Source of the DNA: Acetivibrio saccincola
Lineage (GTDB): Bacteria > Bacillota > Clostridia > Acetivibrionales > Acetivibrionaceae
NCBI RefSeq assembly: GCF_002844395.1
Contig: NZ_CP025197.1
Coordinates: 2,542,001 to 2,606,000, forward strand
DNA length: 64,000 nucleotides
Reading direction: 5' to 3'
Position numbers and translations under genes: made by a program. The notes under the pieces were generated by a model. It had not been told where the DNA came from, did not search any database, and worked only from the letters and a program-made list of their open reading frames with translations. Shown here piece after piece: positions 39,070-49,807 of this stretch (the stretch's first letter is position 1; every line of letters begins with the position of its first letter).

Positions 39070-40017
39070 TTAACACACTTTAATAGCAAACTCAGGACAA
39101 ACACTTGCACAATAACTGCACAGTACACATTTTTCCTCACATACTTTAGCTTTCCCGTCATCTATATAAAGTGCTCCTTGCTTGCACCTTCTGACACATT
39201 TACCACAACCGGTACACCACCAGTCAATGTGAAGATGTCTTTGTTTTTTTTGAAGAGATTCTTTTATATGTCCCGGTACCTTTTCATTTTTAAACATGCA
39301 TATATTCATAATAACTTCATCAACAGACTGCATGCCTAGTGCTATAGAATGTATATAGGGAAGGTCCAGCACAAATTTTAAAGCTTCCTCATAAGAGCCT
39401 ATTAAATTCCCCCCACCTAAAGGCTTCATGCTGTAAATCCCCTTGCCCATGTTAAATGCCTTTTCTACAGCCTTAAGCATTTCATCAATGGTGCCATCCC
39501 CTATTCCTATGCCGGTTTTGTTTACAATAGGATGAATCACCTCTATTTCAGGCATATCACAGCACGCCTCCACCACTTCCACATTATGCGTGGACACTCC
39601 TACAGCCTTTATTATTCCCTTTTCTTTCATGGAAAGATAGTACTCCAATGCGTCCCTGTGCCCTTTTAAAGTTAACCTGCTTTCCTGTTCATGAAGTAAA
39701 AATATATCTATAACATCAATGTCCATTTCCCTGCGGGCTTTTTCCACACTTTCCATTGCTCCCTCTTTTGAGTATGCATAGGACTTAGTTGCAATAACAA
39801 TATCTTTGTTTGTTTTTTTAAGGGCTTCTCTTATATGGGGATATGTACCGTAAAGTTCAGCAGTATCTATAAAATTTACACCAAGCTCAATTGCTTTTAA
39901 TATAATTTGGGCACCTTGACAAGGGGAAAGGTCAGCCTGCAGGGGTCCTATAATTAACCCTCCAAAGCAAAGCCTTGAAACATTTATTCCTGTATTACCA
40001 AGATTAACATATTGCAA
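39070..40017 (-). CDS. Aldo/keto reductase with two C-terminal [4Fe-4S] clusters
   Basis: The TTG at 40017 is chosen because homology-like sequence begins there (QYVNLGNTGINVSRLCFGG); the frame extends further up without family features. An AKR barrel follows, with DTAELYGTYPHIREAL, KSYAY (catalytic Lys region) and LLHEQE. The C-terminus is a bacterial ferredoxin domain with CTGCGKCVRRC and CVLCSYCASVCP. Such fusions are thought to couple carbonyl or NAD(P)H chemistry to ferredoxin. The substrate cannot be read from sequence. It sits between ireB and ruvX, an unusual insertion. Confidence 0.85.
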   Translation of the reverse strand: MQYVNLGNTGINVSRLCFGGLIIGPLQADLSPCQGAQIILKAIELGVNFIDTAELYGTYPHIREALKKTNKDIVIATKSYAYSKEGAMESVEKARREMDIDVIDIFLLHEQESRLTLKGHRDALEYYLSMKEKGIIKAVGVSTHNVEVVEACCDMPEIEVIHPIVNKTGIGIGDGTIDEMLKAVEKAFNMGKGIYSMKPLGGGNLIGSYEEALKFVLDLPYIHSIALGMQSVDEVIMNICMFKNEKVPGHIKESLQKKQRHLHIDWWCTGCGKCVRRCKQGALYIDDGKAKVCEEKCVLCSYCASVCPEFAIKVC

Positions 40018-40092
40018 GAAACCACACCAGCCTGATAAAAATTTTTCACATAAAAAGCACAAAAAAAAATAAGAAACTGACAAAAACCCCTT

Positions 40093-40365
40093 TTAATCTT
40101 TGGAGTCTTTGTCAACAGAACCTTCTAAGTAAAACCTTAAAATTTCTTCTAATATTTCATCCCTTTCAAGTCTCCGGATAATGCTTCTGGCATCCATATG
40201 GTTAGTTATGTAGGTTGGATCCCCTGATAGAATATAACCTACAATTTGATTAATAGGATTATAGCCCTTCTCTTTTAATGCCTTATACACAGTAAAAAGA
40301 AGTTCCCTTGCCTCATTGATTTTTTCTTTGTCCACATTAAACATCATGGTTTCGCTATTTTGCAC
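40093..40365 (-). CDS. ireB: IreB family regulatory phosphoprotein (DUF965)
   Basis: The GTG at 40365 is preferred because AGGAGA lies nine bases upstream. The body is typical of Ire[21 protein letters not shown], then [17 protein letters not shown] and [16 protein letters not shown]. In Enterococcus it is phosphorylated by the kinase IreK and modulates antibiotic tolerance. The Thr residues near the N-terminus (SETMMF) may be the phosphosite. In most relatives alaS lies upstream; here mtaB does. Confidence 0.92.
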   Translation of the reverse strand: MQNSETMMFNVDKEKINEARELLFTVYKALKEKGYNPINQIVGYILSGDPTYITNHMDARSIIRRLERDEILEEILRFYLEGSVDKDSKD

Positions 40366-40521
40366 AATAATCACTCTCCTGTCCCGCTCTAAGGGACCTT
40401 AACGACAAAGCGTCTAAAGTAATAACCCCTCATATATATAGTAATACAACAGGATAAATTATGCAATACATAATATTTTTAATTAAGTGGTTTTAGCTTT
40501 GCTATATTCCCTCTGCCTTAA

Positions 40522-41835
40522 TTAATCCCTGTCTAATACTCTTCCTATAATGAAATCATCCACTGCCTCTTTAAGGGAAACATTTACAATCTCACCCTTT
40601 AGATTTTTGTCCCCTTCACATATTACTTTGATATAATTTGGCGTAAAACCTTCAACATAGCCTTTTCTGCCATTTACCTCCTGCTCAATTAATACAGGCA
40701 TAGCCCTTCCTATAAACTTTTTATTAAACTCTAATGTCTTTCTCTTTGAAAGTTCTATTAATATATTGCTTCTTTTCTCTTTTTCAGATGCAGGTATTTG
40801 TCCCTCAAAGGACGCTGCAGGAGTTCCCTTCCTTGGCGAATATTTAAATACATGCATGCCCGAAAAGGAGATTTCATCGATAAAATTATATGTCTTTTGA
40901 AATTCTTCTTCAGTCTCCCCCGGAAAACCAACCATAACATCTGTAGATATTGCTACATCTTCAATTTCTTTTCTTAAATTGTAAACAGAATTCTTATATT
41001 CTAAAGTGGTGTATTTTCTGTTCATTCTCTTTAATGTTTCATCACAACCGCTTTGCAGGGAAATATGGTAGTGAGGACACATTTTTTTAAGGTGCTTTAT
41101 AGTTTTTACAAATTCATTAGATATATAATTAGGTTCTATGGAACCAAGTCTTATTCTCTCTATACCATCTATCTCATGCACTTTTTTTATTAGCTCAATT
41201 AATGATGTGGTATTTGTGTCCTTCCCATAGGATCCAATATGTATTCCCGTCAGCACTATTTCCTTGTAGCCGGAGTCTACAAGTTTTTTTACCTCTTTTA
41301 TAACATTTTCCTCGCTTCTGCTTCTTATGGGACCTCTGGCATATGGAATGATACAGTAGGAACAAAACTGATTGCAGCCTTCCTGCACTTTAATAAAAGC
41401 TCTGGCCCGTTCTTTATATATACCGAATCCCAATTCCTCAAAGGTTTTCTGTTTCATTATGTCTCCCACTGCATTTATTTTTTTCTTCTTGTCCTCAATT
41501 TCATTTATATATTGTATTATTTTAGATCTATCCTTTGTGCCCACAACTAAATTTACACCTTCTATCTGACTTACTTCCTCTGAAGCAGTCTGGGCATAGC
41601 ATCCTGTCACCACCACAATTGAATCACTGTTTAACTTCTTTGCTCGCCTAATCATCTGTCTTGATTTTCTGTCACTAAGGCTGGTAACAGTACAGGTATT
41701 TATCAAATATATATCTGCTGTTTCACTAAAATCTACTATTTCATACCCTGCATCTTTAAAAATATTTATAAGAGCCTGGGTCTCATATTGGTTTACCTTG
41801 CATCCAAGAGTGTAAAAGGCAACTTTCTTCATCAT
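40522..41835 (-). CDS. mtaB: tRNA t6A37 methylthiotransferase MtaB
   Basis: The 437-residue protein has the MTTase N-terminal domain with cluster cysteines in TLGCKVNQYE, INTCTVT and VTGCYAQ. The radical SAM motif is CNQFCSYC near residue 155, and a TRAM domain lies at the C-terminus. It adds a methylthio group to t6A37 in tRNAs reading ANN codons. Single gene, full length. Confidence 0.95.
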   Translation of the reverse strand: MMKKVAFYTLGCKVNQYETQALINIFKDAGYEIVDFSETADIYLINTCTVTSLSDRKSRQMIRRAKKLNSDSIVVVTGCYAQTASEEVSQIEGVNLVVGTKDRSKIIQYINEIEDKKKKINAVGDIMKQKTFEELGFGIYKERARAFIKVQEGCNQFCSYCIIPYARGPIRSRSEENVIKEVKKLVDSGYKEIVLTGIHIGSYGKDTNTTSLIELIKKVHEIDGIERIRLGSIEPNYISNEFVKTIKHLKKMCPHYHISLQSGCDETLKRMNRKYTTLEYKNSVYNLRKEIEDVAISTDVMVGFPGETEEEFQKTYNFIDEISFSGMHVFKYSPRKGTPAASFEGQIPASEKEKRSNILIELSKRKTLEFNKKFIGRAMPVLIEQEVNGRKGYVEGFTPNYIKVICEGDKNLKGEIVNVSLKEAVDDFIIGRVLDRD

Positions 41836-41959
41836 TCTTCCTCTCTTTTTTTAAAACTTAGAATTAATATTTTCTCATATTTTTATTATAACTTTTATTT
41901 ATAACACTGTTTCTTGCAAATCATATAAAAAACTTAAGAAAATTTTAGCAACTTCCTGA

Positions 41960-41988
41960 TTGACTTGCAACACTAAACAGGATAAAAT
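41960..41988 (+). promoter_or_regulatory. Sigma-A promoter of the HPr-like gene
   Basis: TTGACT and TAAAAT are exactly 17 bases apart, about 35 bases upstream of the start codon. Confidence 0.7.
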
Positions 41989-42022
41989 ATATAAAATAGA
42001 ACACATAAAGGAGGAGTTTTTT

Positions 42023-42250
42023 ATGAAATCATTTAATATCAATCTAAAATCCATTACAGACGTTAAGGATTTTGTAAATATAGTTAATAAATATGATTTC
42101 GATATCGATCTAACTTCAGGAAGATACGTTGTAGATGCAAAGTCAATTATGGGTATTTTCAGCCTAGACCTAAGCAAACCAATCAGGGTGGATGTTCATA
42201 CCGATTCATGCGAAGAATTTGAAAACGACATCAAAGATTTTTTAGCATAA
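42023..42250 (+). CDS. HPr-like protein lacking the phosphorylatable His
   Basis: The ATG at 42023 follows AAAGGAGGAG and is preferred to the earlier ATG at 41960, which overlaps the promoter. The 75-residue product aligns with HPr: YVVDAKSIMGIFSLDLSKPI contains the regulatory Ser position (Ser46-like). The N-terminal active-site segment (GLHARPA in HPr) is replaced by ITDVKDFVN, so there is no PTS His. It may act as a Crh-like regulator through Ser phosphorylation, or as a structural homologue. It stands alone on the + strand. Confidence 0.8.
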   Translation: MKSFNINLKSITDVKDFVNIVNKYDFDIDLTSGRYVVDAKSIMGIFSLDLSKPIRVDVHTDSCEEFENDIKDFLA

Positions 42251-42369
42251 CATTAATTGGTATAGCATTATTATTTTGCATAACGTTTATGAACGAAGCT
42301 AATACAAGGAGAGGTGAATTGGCCTCTCCTTTTACCATTTCTTCAGCACTTCAATCTAAAATTTTCGTT

Positions 42370-42861
42370 CTAAAGAAATTTTTCCAAAGCATATTCATTA
42401 AAAACTTCTATTCCATTTTCTTTTAAAAGTTTGGTTGTCACGCCGCTTCCATCTATGAGTTTTCCCGAGAAAGACCCGTCATATATTTTATAAACACCGC
42501 AAGAGGGGCTTTTTTCCTTTAAAACAGCCTTTTTGATATTCATTAAATTTGCAATTTTTAAAACTTCCTCAGCACCATTTTCAAAGTACTTTGTGACATC
42601 CTCTCCATTTTCCCTGACTACTTTTAAAACACCTTTAGCCAAATCTTCACAAACTATTTCCGCCTTAGGTCTTGGGGTGGGAAATCCTCCTAACTGCTCA
42701 GGACAAACCGGTATAAGCTTATATTTGCCACAAAGCTTTATAATTTTTTCATTTAAATTGTTTTCCCCGTTGTGCTTACAATTTATGCCCATTAAACATG
42801 CACTTACCAAAATAGCATCAACGGCCTCTTCTTTTCTTTTTTTTCTTTTTTCCCTGGACAT
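42370..42861 (-). CDS. DUF523 protein
   Basis: The 163-residue protein shows the DUF523 signature: LVSACLMGINCKHNGENN, then VCPEQLGGFPTPRPKAEI and KSPSCGVYKIYDG. Conserved Cys and Asn residues suggest a metal or ligand site. Function unknown. Its start lies 44 bases within the rnr C-terminal coding region, so the first 14 residues (MSREKRKKRKEEAV) are unlike the family and come from the Lys-rich overlap. Confidence 0.88.
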   Translation of the reverse strand: MSREKRKKRKEEAVDAILVSACLMGINCKHNGENNLNEKIIKLCGKYKLIPVCPEQLGGFPTPRPKAEIVCEDLAKGVLKVVRENGEDVTKYFENGAEEVLKIANLMNIKKAVLKEKSPSCGVYKIYDGSFSGKLIDGSGVTTKLLKENGIEVFNEYALEKFL

Positions 42862-45076
42862 GACGCAGCACCTTCTCGTCTATCTTTTTACGTTTGCGTT
42901 TTGGTCTTTTAGTGTCTGCCATCTCTTTTTCAGCTTCTTCTTTGCCATCTTCCACAAGGACAAATTCAATTTGTCTTGCATCTACATCTGACTTAACCAG
43001 CTGGACTTTTACGGCATTACCTATTCTGTAAATCTTTCTTGTCCTCTCCCCAATGAGAGAGTATTGTTTTTCATTATACACATAGTAGTCATCTACCATA
43101 CTGCTCATTCTTACTAGACCTTCTACAGTATTATCCAATTCAACAAACATACCAAAAGAAGCAACTCCGGAAATTACCCCTTCAAAAACATCCCCTTCAT
43201 GTTTTTTCATATATTCCACTTTTTTAAGCACTTCTGTTTCTCTTTCCGCTTCCTCTGCTACCCTTTCTCTTTCGGAGCAAATTCTTGCAACATCAGGAAG
43301 TTTTTCTCTTAATACATCTTCTCTTTTGGCATTTATTTTACCTTTTAAAAACTCTTTTATAATCCTGTGAATAACCAAGTCAGAATACCTTCTGATGGGT
43401 GCAGTAAAGTGAGAATAATACTTTGCAGCCAGCCCGAAATGCCCAAAATTCACATGGCTGTACTTAGCTTTTTGCATTGACCTTAGCATTACAGTACTTA
43501 TTATGGTTTCTTCTTTAGTGTCCTTTACCTTCTCCAAAAGCTCCTGAAAAGCCTTTGGATGGGCTTTGCTAAGTCCCTTTACTGTATAGCCTAAATTGTA
43601 TACAAACTCTGCAAAAGATTCTATTTTTTCCTGGTCAGGTTCTTCATGAATCCTGTAAAGAAAGGGGGTATTTGTCCAGAAAAAATGCTCCGAAACAGTT
43701 TCATTGCACAGAATCATAAATTCTTCAATAATACTGTTTGCAATGGTTCTTTCCGCCTTTTTAACCTCTATGGGCACTCCTTTTTCATCAAGAACAATCT
43801 TAGCTTCATCTAAATTAAAATCTATAGCACCCCTCTTAATTCTTTTTTCCTTAAGCACCTGTGCCAGCTCTTCCATTGCATAAAGGTCTTCTAAAAGGTA
43901 GCTGTATTTTTCTTTTAAATTTTTATCATCTTCAACAAGAATTTTATACACTTCAGTATATGTCATTCTCTCATTTGAATTTATCACACTTTCAAAAATA
44001 TCGTGTTCAACCACTGTCCCTTCATGGTTAACCTTCATCATCACTGACAAGGCAAGCCTGTCTTCCTTGGGATTTAAGCTACATATACCATTTGATAAAG
44101 CAGGAGGCAGCATGGGCAGCACCCTGTCAACTAAATAAACACTGTTTCCCCTTTTTAAAGCTTCCCTGTCAAGGTGTGAGTTCTCTTTTACATAGTGACT
44201 TACATCTGCAATGTGAACCCCCAGCATAAAATCCCCGTCAGGAAGCCTCTCTATGGAAACAGCATCATCAAAGTCTTTGGCGTCTTCCCCATCTATGGTA
44301 ATCATTCTCAAATCCCTTATATCACGCCTTCCCTCTCTCATTTCATCTGTAACAGTCTGACCAAAAGACTCTGCCTCTTTAATAACTTCACCTGGAAATT
44401 CTTCTTTTAAATTAAATGATCTAATAATTGATAAAATATCAGTGCCTGGCTCATTTTTATCGCCAATTATTTCAATTATAGTCCCTTCTGCATTTCTTCT
44501 CTTTTCAGGCCACACAAGTATTTTAGCTTCTACCTTTTGCCCCGACACTGCACCGTTTATCTCGCTTTTGGGTATATATATATCCCCGAAAATCCTTTTG
44601 TCATCAGGAATTACAAAACCAAAATTCCTGCTGCTTTCAAATGTACCCACAACAGTTTTATTTGCCCTTTTTACAATCCTGATTATTTCCCCTTCTGACC
44701 TTCTGCCTCCTACAGCCTTTTTATTAATTCTCGCTATAACTATGTCATTATGCATTGCACCATTTACACTGTCAGAAGGAATAAATATGTCCTCTTCCCC
44801 GTTATTGGTAATTACAAAGCCATAGCCTCTTTCATGGCCTTGAAAGGTACCGGCGCTAAGGTTCATTCTTTCAGGAACCCCGTATCTGTTTTTTTTTGTT
44901 TTAAAAATTATACCCTCAGATTCCAATTCTTCTAAAACTTCTGCAAATTTTTCAACATCTTCCTGAGGCACATCAAGAACTGTAACAAGCTCCTCAAATA
45001 AAAGGGGCTTATATGCATCTTCCCTCATAAAAGATACTATTTTTCTTTTTCTATCCGCCATTAAAGTGTCTGTCAT
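42818..45076 (-). CDS. rnr: Ribonuclease R
   Basis: The 752-residue exonuclease has an N-terminal winged helix, two cold-shock domains (GTFQGHERGYGFV; GTFESSRNFGFV), the RNB catalytic domain (TIDGEDAKDFDDAVSIE with the metal-binding Asp cluster), an S1 domain (FEGVISGVASFGMFVEL) and a Lys/Arg-rich tail. It degrades structured RNA from the 3' end. An attenuator-like hairpin (45087-45104, GCTGT/ACAGC followed by T) lies directly before the start. Confidence 0.96.
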   Translation of the reverse strand: MTDTLMADRKRKIVSFMREDAYKPLLFEELVTVLDVPQEDVEKFAEVLEELESEGIIFKTKKNRYGVPERMNLSAGTFQGHERGYGFVITNNGEEDIFIPSDSVNGAMHNDIVIARINKKAVGGRRSEGEIIRIVKRANKTVVGTFESSRNFGFVIPDDKRIFGDIYIPKSEINGAVSGQKVEAKILVWPEKRRNAEGTIIEIIGDKNEPGTDILSIIRSFNLKEEFPGEVIKEAESFGQTVTDEMREGRRDIRDLRMITIDGEDAKDFDDAVSIERLPDGDFMLGVHIADVSHYVKENSHLDREALKRGNSVYLVDRVLPMLPPALSNGICSLNPKEDRLALSVMMKVNHEGTVVEHDIFESVINSNERMTYTEVYKILVEDDKNLKEKYSYLLEDLYAMEELAQVLKEKRIKRGAIDFNLDEAKIVLDEKGVPIEVKKAERTIANSIIEEFMILCNETVSEHFFWTNTPFLYRIHEEPDQEKIESFAEFVYNLGYTVKGLSKAHPKAFQELLEKVKDTKEETIISTVMLRSMQKAKYSHVNFGHFGLAAKYYSHFTAPIRRYSDLVIHRIIKEFLKGKINAKREDVLREKLPDVARICSERERVAEEAERETEVLKKVEYMKKHEGDVFEGVISGVASFGMFVELDNTVEGLVRMSSMVDDYYVYNEKQYSLIGERTRKIYRIGNAVKVQLVKSDVDARQIEFVLVEDGKEEAEKEMADTKRPKRKRKKIDEKVLRHVQGKKKKKKRRGR

Positions 45077-45137
45077 AAAAAACTTAGCTGTCTAAAAAAA
45101 CAGCCTTACCCTCCTTTTTTAAGGATTAAAAGAAAAG

Positions 45138-45152
45138 AGTGCAAAATGCACT
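45138..45152 (-). terminator. Terminator after the HD-domain gene
   Basis: AGTGC / GCACT hairpin with A/T-rich flanks on both sides, so it can end transcription in either direction. It lies between the HD gene and rnr. Confidence 0.6.
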
Positions 45153-45210
45153 TTTTTCTTTTTATTTTTAATTCTATTTTATTATTTACTGAAAACCCGT
45201 CCTTCATTCT

Positions 45211-45762
45211 TTAAAGTCCCAACTCATCTGCAATTTTTTTCATTGCATTTAAAGCTATTTCGACAAACTCCTCCACTGAGAGACCTAATTCTTCACATGA
45301 TTTAATTTGTTCCCTGTTTGCTCCTTTAGCAAATCCCTTTTCATTCATTCTTTTTAAAACAAATTCTACCGTCACGTCTTCTAACTTCTTAGAAGGAAGT
45401 ATCAGCGCTGATGCAGTTATCAGTCCTGAAACAGGGTCGGCACAATACAATGCCTTGTCCATTTTTCTCTTTCTTTCCATTCCATGTACTTCATTGTGCG
45501 CTTTTACTGCATAAATTATAGAGCTCTCTACATTTAGTGATTCAAGTATTTCTGCCCCGACAACGCTGTGTCTTGAAGGGTCATCAGCTGTCTCATCATA
45601 GTCAATATCATGCAAAAGTCCTGCAAGTCCCCATTTATCGATATCTTCTTTAAAATAGAAAGCTAAATCCTTCATTATTGCCTCAACTGCCAATGAGTGT
45701 TTTATCAAATTTTCATTTTTTAATCTGCTCTTTAATTCTTTTAGCGCTTGTTCTCTTTCCAT
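45211..45762 (-). CDS. HD-domain phosphohydrolase (183 aa)
   Basis: The protein has the HD-fold metal motif GLLHDIDYDE (His-Asp), an upstream His in LIKHSLAVEAIM, and later HNEVHGMERK and ALYCADPVSGLI (Asp). This resembles the HDIG subfamily of small nucleotide or phosphate-ester hydrolases. The substrate is unknown. It lies between secG and rnr, transcribed in the same direction. Confidence 0.85.
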   Translation of the reverse strand: MEREQALKELKSRLKNENLIKHSLAVEAIMKDLAFYFKEDIDKWGLAGLLHDIDYDETADDPSRHSVVGAEILESLNVESSIIYAVKAHNEVHGMERKRKMDKALYCADPVSGLITASALILPSKKLEDVTVEFVLKRMNEKGFAKGANREQIKSCEELGLSVEEFVEIALNAMKKIADELGL

Positions 45763-45945
45763 TGAAACTTAACCTCCATTATTTTATTCAATTTTTATTG
45801 CAGCGTAATTATATTATCTATGTACACTATCTACATATAAGTATTCGGCCGGTTTCACCTGTTTATTGTCCGTAATAATCACTTATTAAAGTTAAAAGAC
45901 CCTCTTTTCATATTACTAAAATAAAATAGGAAGTACAAGATTATT

Positions 45946-45978
45946 AAAAAAAAACTGTGGAAAGCCACAGCCTTTTTT
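45946..45978 (-). terminator. Strong terminator after secG
   Basis: On the - strand GGCTGTGG / CCACAG pairs around a CTTT loop and is followed by nine T. Confidence 0.85.
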
Positions 45979-46217
45979 TATTTAGAATTCAGTATAAGTT
46001 GTAAAGCTACACAAGTAATCAAAAATCCTATGGCTGCAACTGCCGTGTACTTACTGAGCAGTGCGTCAATGGTCCTGCCCTTGTTTTTGCCAAAAAACGT
46101 TTCTGCGCCGCCTGCTATAGAACCAGACAGCCCTGCTTGTTTACCTGATTGTAGCAATACAATAACGATAATTGATATCGAAAACAATATGTGTAAGATA
46201 GAAACCGCTACTTGCAT
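45978..46217 (-). CDS. secG: Preprotein translocase subunit SecG
   Basis: The ATG at 46217, eleven bases after AGGAGG, gives about 79 residues with two membrane helices around the conserved loop VLLQSGKQAGLSGSIAGGAE and TFFGKNKGR. It assists SecYEG export. It lies downstream of eno, a common clostridial arrangement. Confidence 0.95.
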   Translation of the reverse strand: MQVAVSILHILFSISIIVIVLLQSGKQAGLSGSIAGGAETFFGKNKGRTIDALLSKYTAVAAIGFLITCVALQLILNSK

Positions 46218-46362
46218 TGTTGAGGACACCTCCTAAAAAATTAACAATATCTATAATATCATATAACCAGCATAAATACAAGCAGTAAAACGTTTTTTTA
46301 ATTATTTTTTTAACAAAGCCAGGCACCTCAACGCTAAAGCCATAGATATACAGGACTTTATA

Positions 46363-47664
<1,302 letters not shown>

Positions 47665-47743
47665 TTAATTCTCTCCCTTCATGTAGTAAACTTTTAGATA
47701 ACAAAAGTAGTTTGTTTTATGGTTTCAAAACATTTATATCTAT

Positions 47744-47772
47744 ATTGTACATATTGTTATTGTATAACTCAA
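47744..47772 (-). promoter_or_regulatory. Sigma-A promoter of eno
   Basis: On the - strand TTGAGT and TACAAT are 17 bases apart, about 80 bases upstream of the eno start codon. Confidence 0.55.
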
Positions 47773-47865
47773 GTATTATTTAGCAAAAATTAATTAACGT
47801 TACCTCTATACATTGCCTGAAAAAAGGCTTTGTACTGCTTTTAGCACATGGTTTACAAAATAAAA

Positions 47866-48177
47866 TCAACCGCAGTGATGAGGGTTTTTCTTTACCGTTT
47901 CAAAAGCTTTTTGTATCATTTCTTTAAGCTTAATCCTTAAATTTGTAAAATATTCATTATTTTCGTCCTTGTCAATGAAGTTTGAACAATAACAGGGTTT
48001 TAATTGATTAAGCACAATTGCAGCAACATCAGCTAAACAAATCCAGCATTTACAAAATCCTCTTCTTTCCATATTTTCGGTATCTTGTATATATTCCTCT
48101 AATTCTTTTAATACAACATTTTCTGTAAGGTTTTCAAATCCTGCATGTGTGTATAAAATATCCCTGAATTCACTCAT
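47866..48177 (-). CDS. comFB: ComFB family protein
   Basis: The 103-residue protein has the ComFB pattern CKCWICLADVAAIVLNQLKP followed by CYC, a Cys-rich likely metal site. Bacillus ComFB lies in the late-competence operon, and homologues in cyanobacteria bind cyclic dinucleotides. No other competence genes are nearby. GGAG precedes the ATG. It is downstream of the S41 peptidase gene. Confidence 0.85.
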   Translation of the reverse strand: MSEFRDILYTHAGFENLTENVVLKELEEYIQDTENMERRGFCKCWICLADVAAIVLNQLKPCYCSNFIDKDENNEYFTNLRIKLKEMIQKAFETVKKNPHHCG

Positions 48178-48251
48178 TTTAATTATCTCCTATCATAAAT
48201 TATTTTATATATTTTTTTATCGGTAAAAATAAATTCCGTTTTATAGTTGCA

Positions 48252-49364
48252 CTATTCTTTTTCTGACAAAATTGTTACCACTGCACTAAAGTAATCATCC
48301 TCACTTTCAAACTTTCTTCCCCCGCTGTCATTTTCTATATAGTCAAACAGTGCATTAACATCTTTTTCTCCCACAGTCCATGTTGAAGTTACAACACCAA
48401 CTTCAATTCCGCTTTTTTGATATTTGTTAACGCTTTTGCCAACTCCCTGCCCTACCGTCCTGCTTCCAATTACCTTAACTTTGTCAGAATAATGATTTTT
48501 TAGTGAAAGAGCCAGAACTTCTGCACAAGAAGCTGTAGATTTGTCCACAAGAAATAAAATTTTGTCAAAATTATAATGACCGCCTTTTGAAAAATAAGTT
48601 GTTTTTTGATGTTTTCCATGAACAGTCATAACCTCTGTGCCTTTCGGCAAAAATAATGAAGCTATATCTATCAATACATCCCTTTTTCCCCCTTTGTTGC
48701 CCCTTAAATCAATTATCAATATATCATTCTTTTTCTCTTCTAACCTGTCCTTTAATACTTCTAAATTACATTCTTCAAATTCAGGTAATTTAATATATTC
48801 AAACACTTCAGGACCTTGCTTTTCAAAAATAGAGCCTGTGTTTTCTTCACATTCATCCTTTTCTTTTTTTTCATATTGTATCCCGCTGACATAAGAAAAG
48901 TACATTTCATTCTGCCTGCTTAGCATTTTTGCTTCATTTAAATAATCTTCCACATCTCTTTTTTTAATTAATATTTTATTTAATAAATTTTCTTTCATAT
49001 TGATGTATTCGTCCTTTTCTACAAAAGAGTTGTTGAGACTTTCATTTTCAAAAAAATTTATTATATCTTCCACATCGGATTTGTATACATATGAACCATT
49101 GGCATAGAGAATATTTCTTGTAAAATCATAAAAACCTAGCAACGCAACCTGGGCAATTATCACAACACATACAATGTATACTGTGTTTTTAATGGAGCTG
49201 TTTTTATTTGATATAAGATAATACAGACAATTTACAAAAACACCTGCAAAAAAAACAAGCCCCGCCCACTGTCTGGAAAACACTAGAAGAATCCCTAAAA
49301 CTACTATTAGAATCGCATTTATGGTATTAAGAGGCTTTTTAAGTTTGTATTTTTTTATTTTCAT
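48252..49364 (-). CDS. Membrane-anchored S41 family peptidase
   Basis: From the ATG at 49364 (GGGGGA upstream) the product has three membrane helices in the first 100 residues. A C-terminal S41 protease domain follows: ILIIDLRGNKGGKRDVL, the nucleophile Ser in KSTASCAEVLAL, and a Lys/Gln segment VGQGVGKS. No PDZ domain is visible, so it resembles the tail-specific protease core only. It probably acts on the outer face of the membrane. Confidence 0.82.
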   Translation of the reverse strand: MKIKKYKLKKPLNTINAILIVVLGILLVFSRQWAGLVFFAGVFVNCLYYLISNKNSSIKNTVYIVCVVIIAQVALLGFYDFTRNILYANGSYVYKSDVEDIINFFENESLNNSFVEKDEYINMKENLLNKILIKKRDVEDYLNEAKMLSRQNEMYFSYVSGIQYEKKEKDECEENTGSIFEKQGPEVFEYIKLPEFEECNLEVLKDRLEEKKNDILIIDLRGNKGGKRDVLIDIASLFLPKGTEVMTVHGKHQKTTYFSKGGHYNFDKILFLVDKSTASCAEVLALSLKNHYSDKVKVIGSRTVGQGVGKSVNKYQKSGIEVGVVTSTWTVGEKDVNALFDYIENDSGGRKFESEDDYFSAVVTILSEKE

Positions 49365-49457
49365 ATTATATTCCCCCATTTGAGAATTATCGACACTTTC
49401 TATAAAATTATATCATAATTCCGACATAAATAATAAAATAATCTGATAATTTCATTT

Positions 49458-49487
49458 AAAAAAACAGGTTATGCAACCTGTTTTTTT
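49458..49487. terminator. Bidirectional terminator
   Basis: AAAAAAACAGGTT / AACCTGTTTTTTT form a perfect 13-bp stem with a 4-nt loop; T-runs flank it in both directions. It follows the zinc-ribbon gene. Confidence 0.85.
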
Positions 49488-49517
49488 AAATGATATAAAT
49501 ATTAAATGATATAAATT

Positions 49518-49694
49518 TTAATTCAAATCACAGTGTCTGTCTATAGGGGTCAAATTATATAAAGATATATTTACATTTATTTCATTTGTATTTTCATCAA
49601 AAAACCTTCCACAGTTAGAACATCTTATACAATTTAAGCTTTCCTCAACCATTTTATACTCTTTGCATTTTGGACACTGCCACCATTTTTTCAT
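49518..49694 (-). CDS. Zinc-ribbon mini-protein (58 aa)
   Basis: From the ATG at 49694 (GGGGAGTTG upstream) the product is MKKWWQCPKCKEYKMVEESL, then CIRCSNCGRFFDEN and a polar tail. CPKC and CxxCxxC knuckles form a zinc ribbon, as in RNA-polymerase-like or ribosome-linked small proteins. Function is unknown. A terminator follows 31 bases downstream, supporting a real gene. Confidence 0.65.
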   Translation of the reverse strand: MKKWWQCPKCKEYKMVEESLNCIRCSNCGRFFDENTNEINVNISLYNLTPIDRHCDLN

Positions 49695-49807
49695 GCTATC
49701 AACTCCCCTGCTTTATTAAAAAACAATTAAAAACAGATTTTATTTGTCTTATTACTTAACTACCCATATTTACATTCTTTCAAACAAATTATTCATCTTT
49801 TAAGAAA

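Noticed and set aside
40018-40083. N-terminal extension of the aldo/keto reductase
   Set aside because: The extra 22 residues are Cys/Phe-rich, unlike the AKR family, and precede the conserved QYVNLG start.
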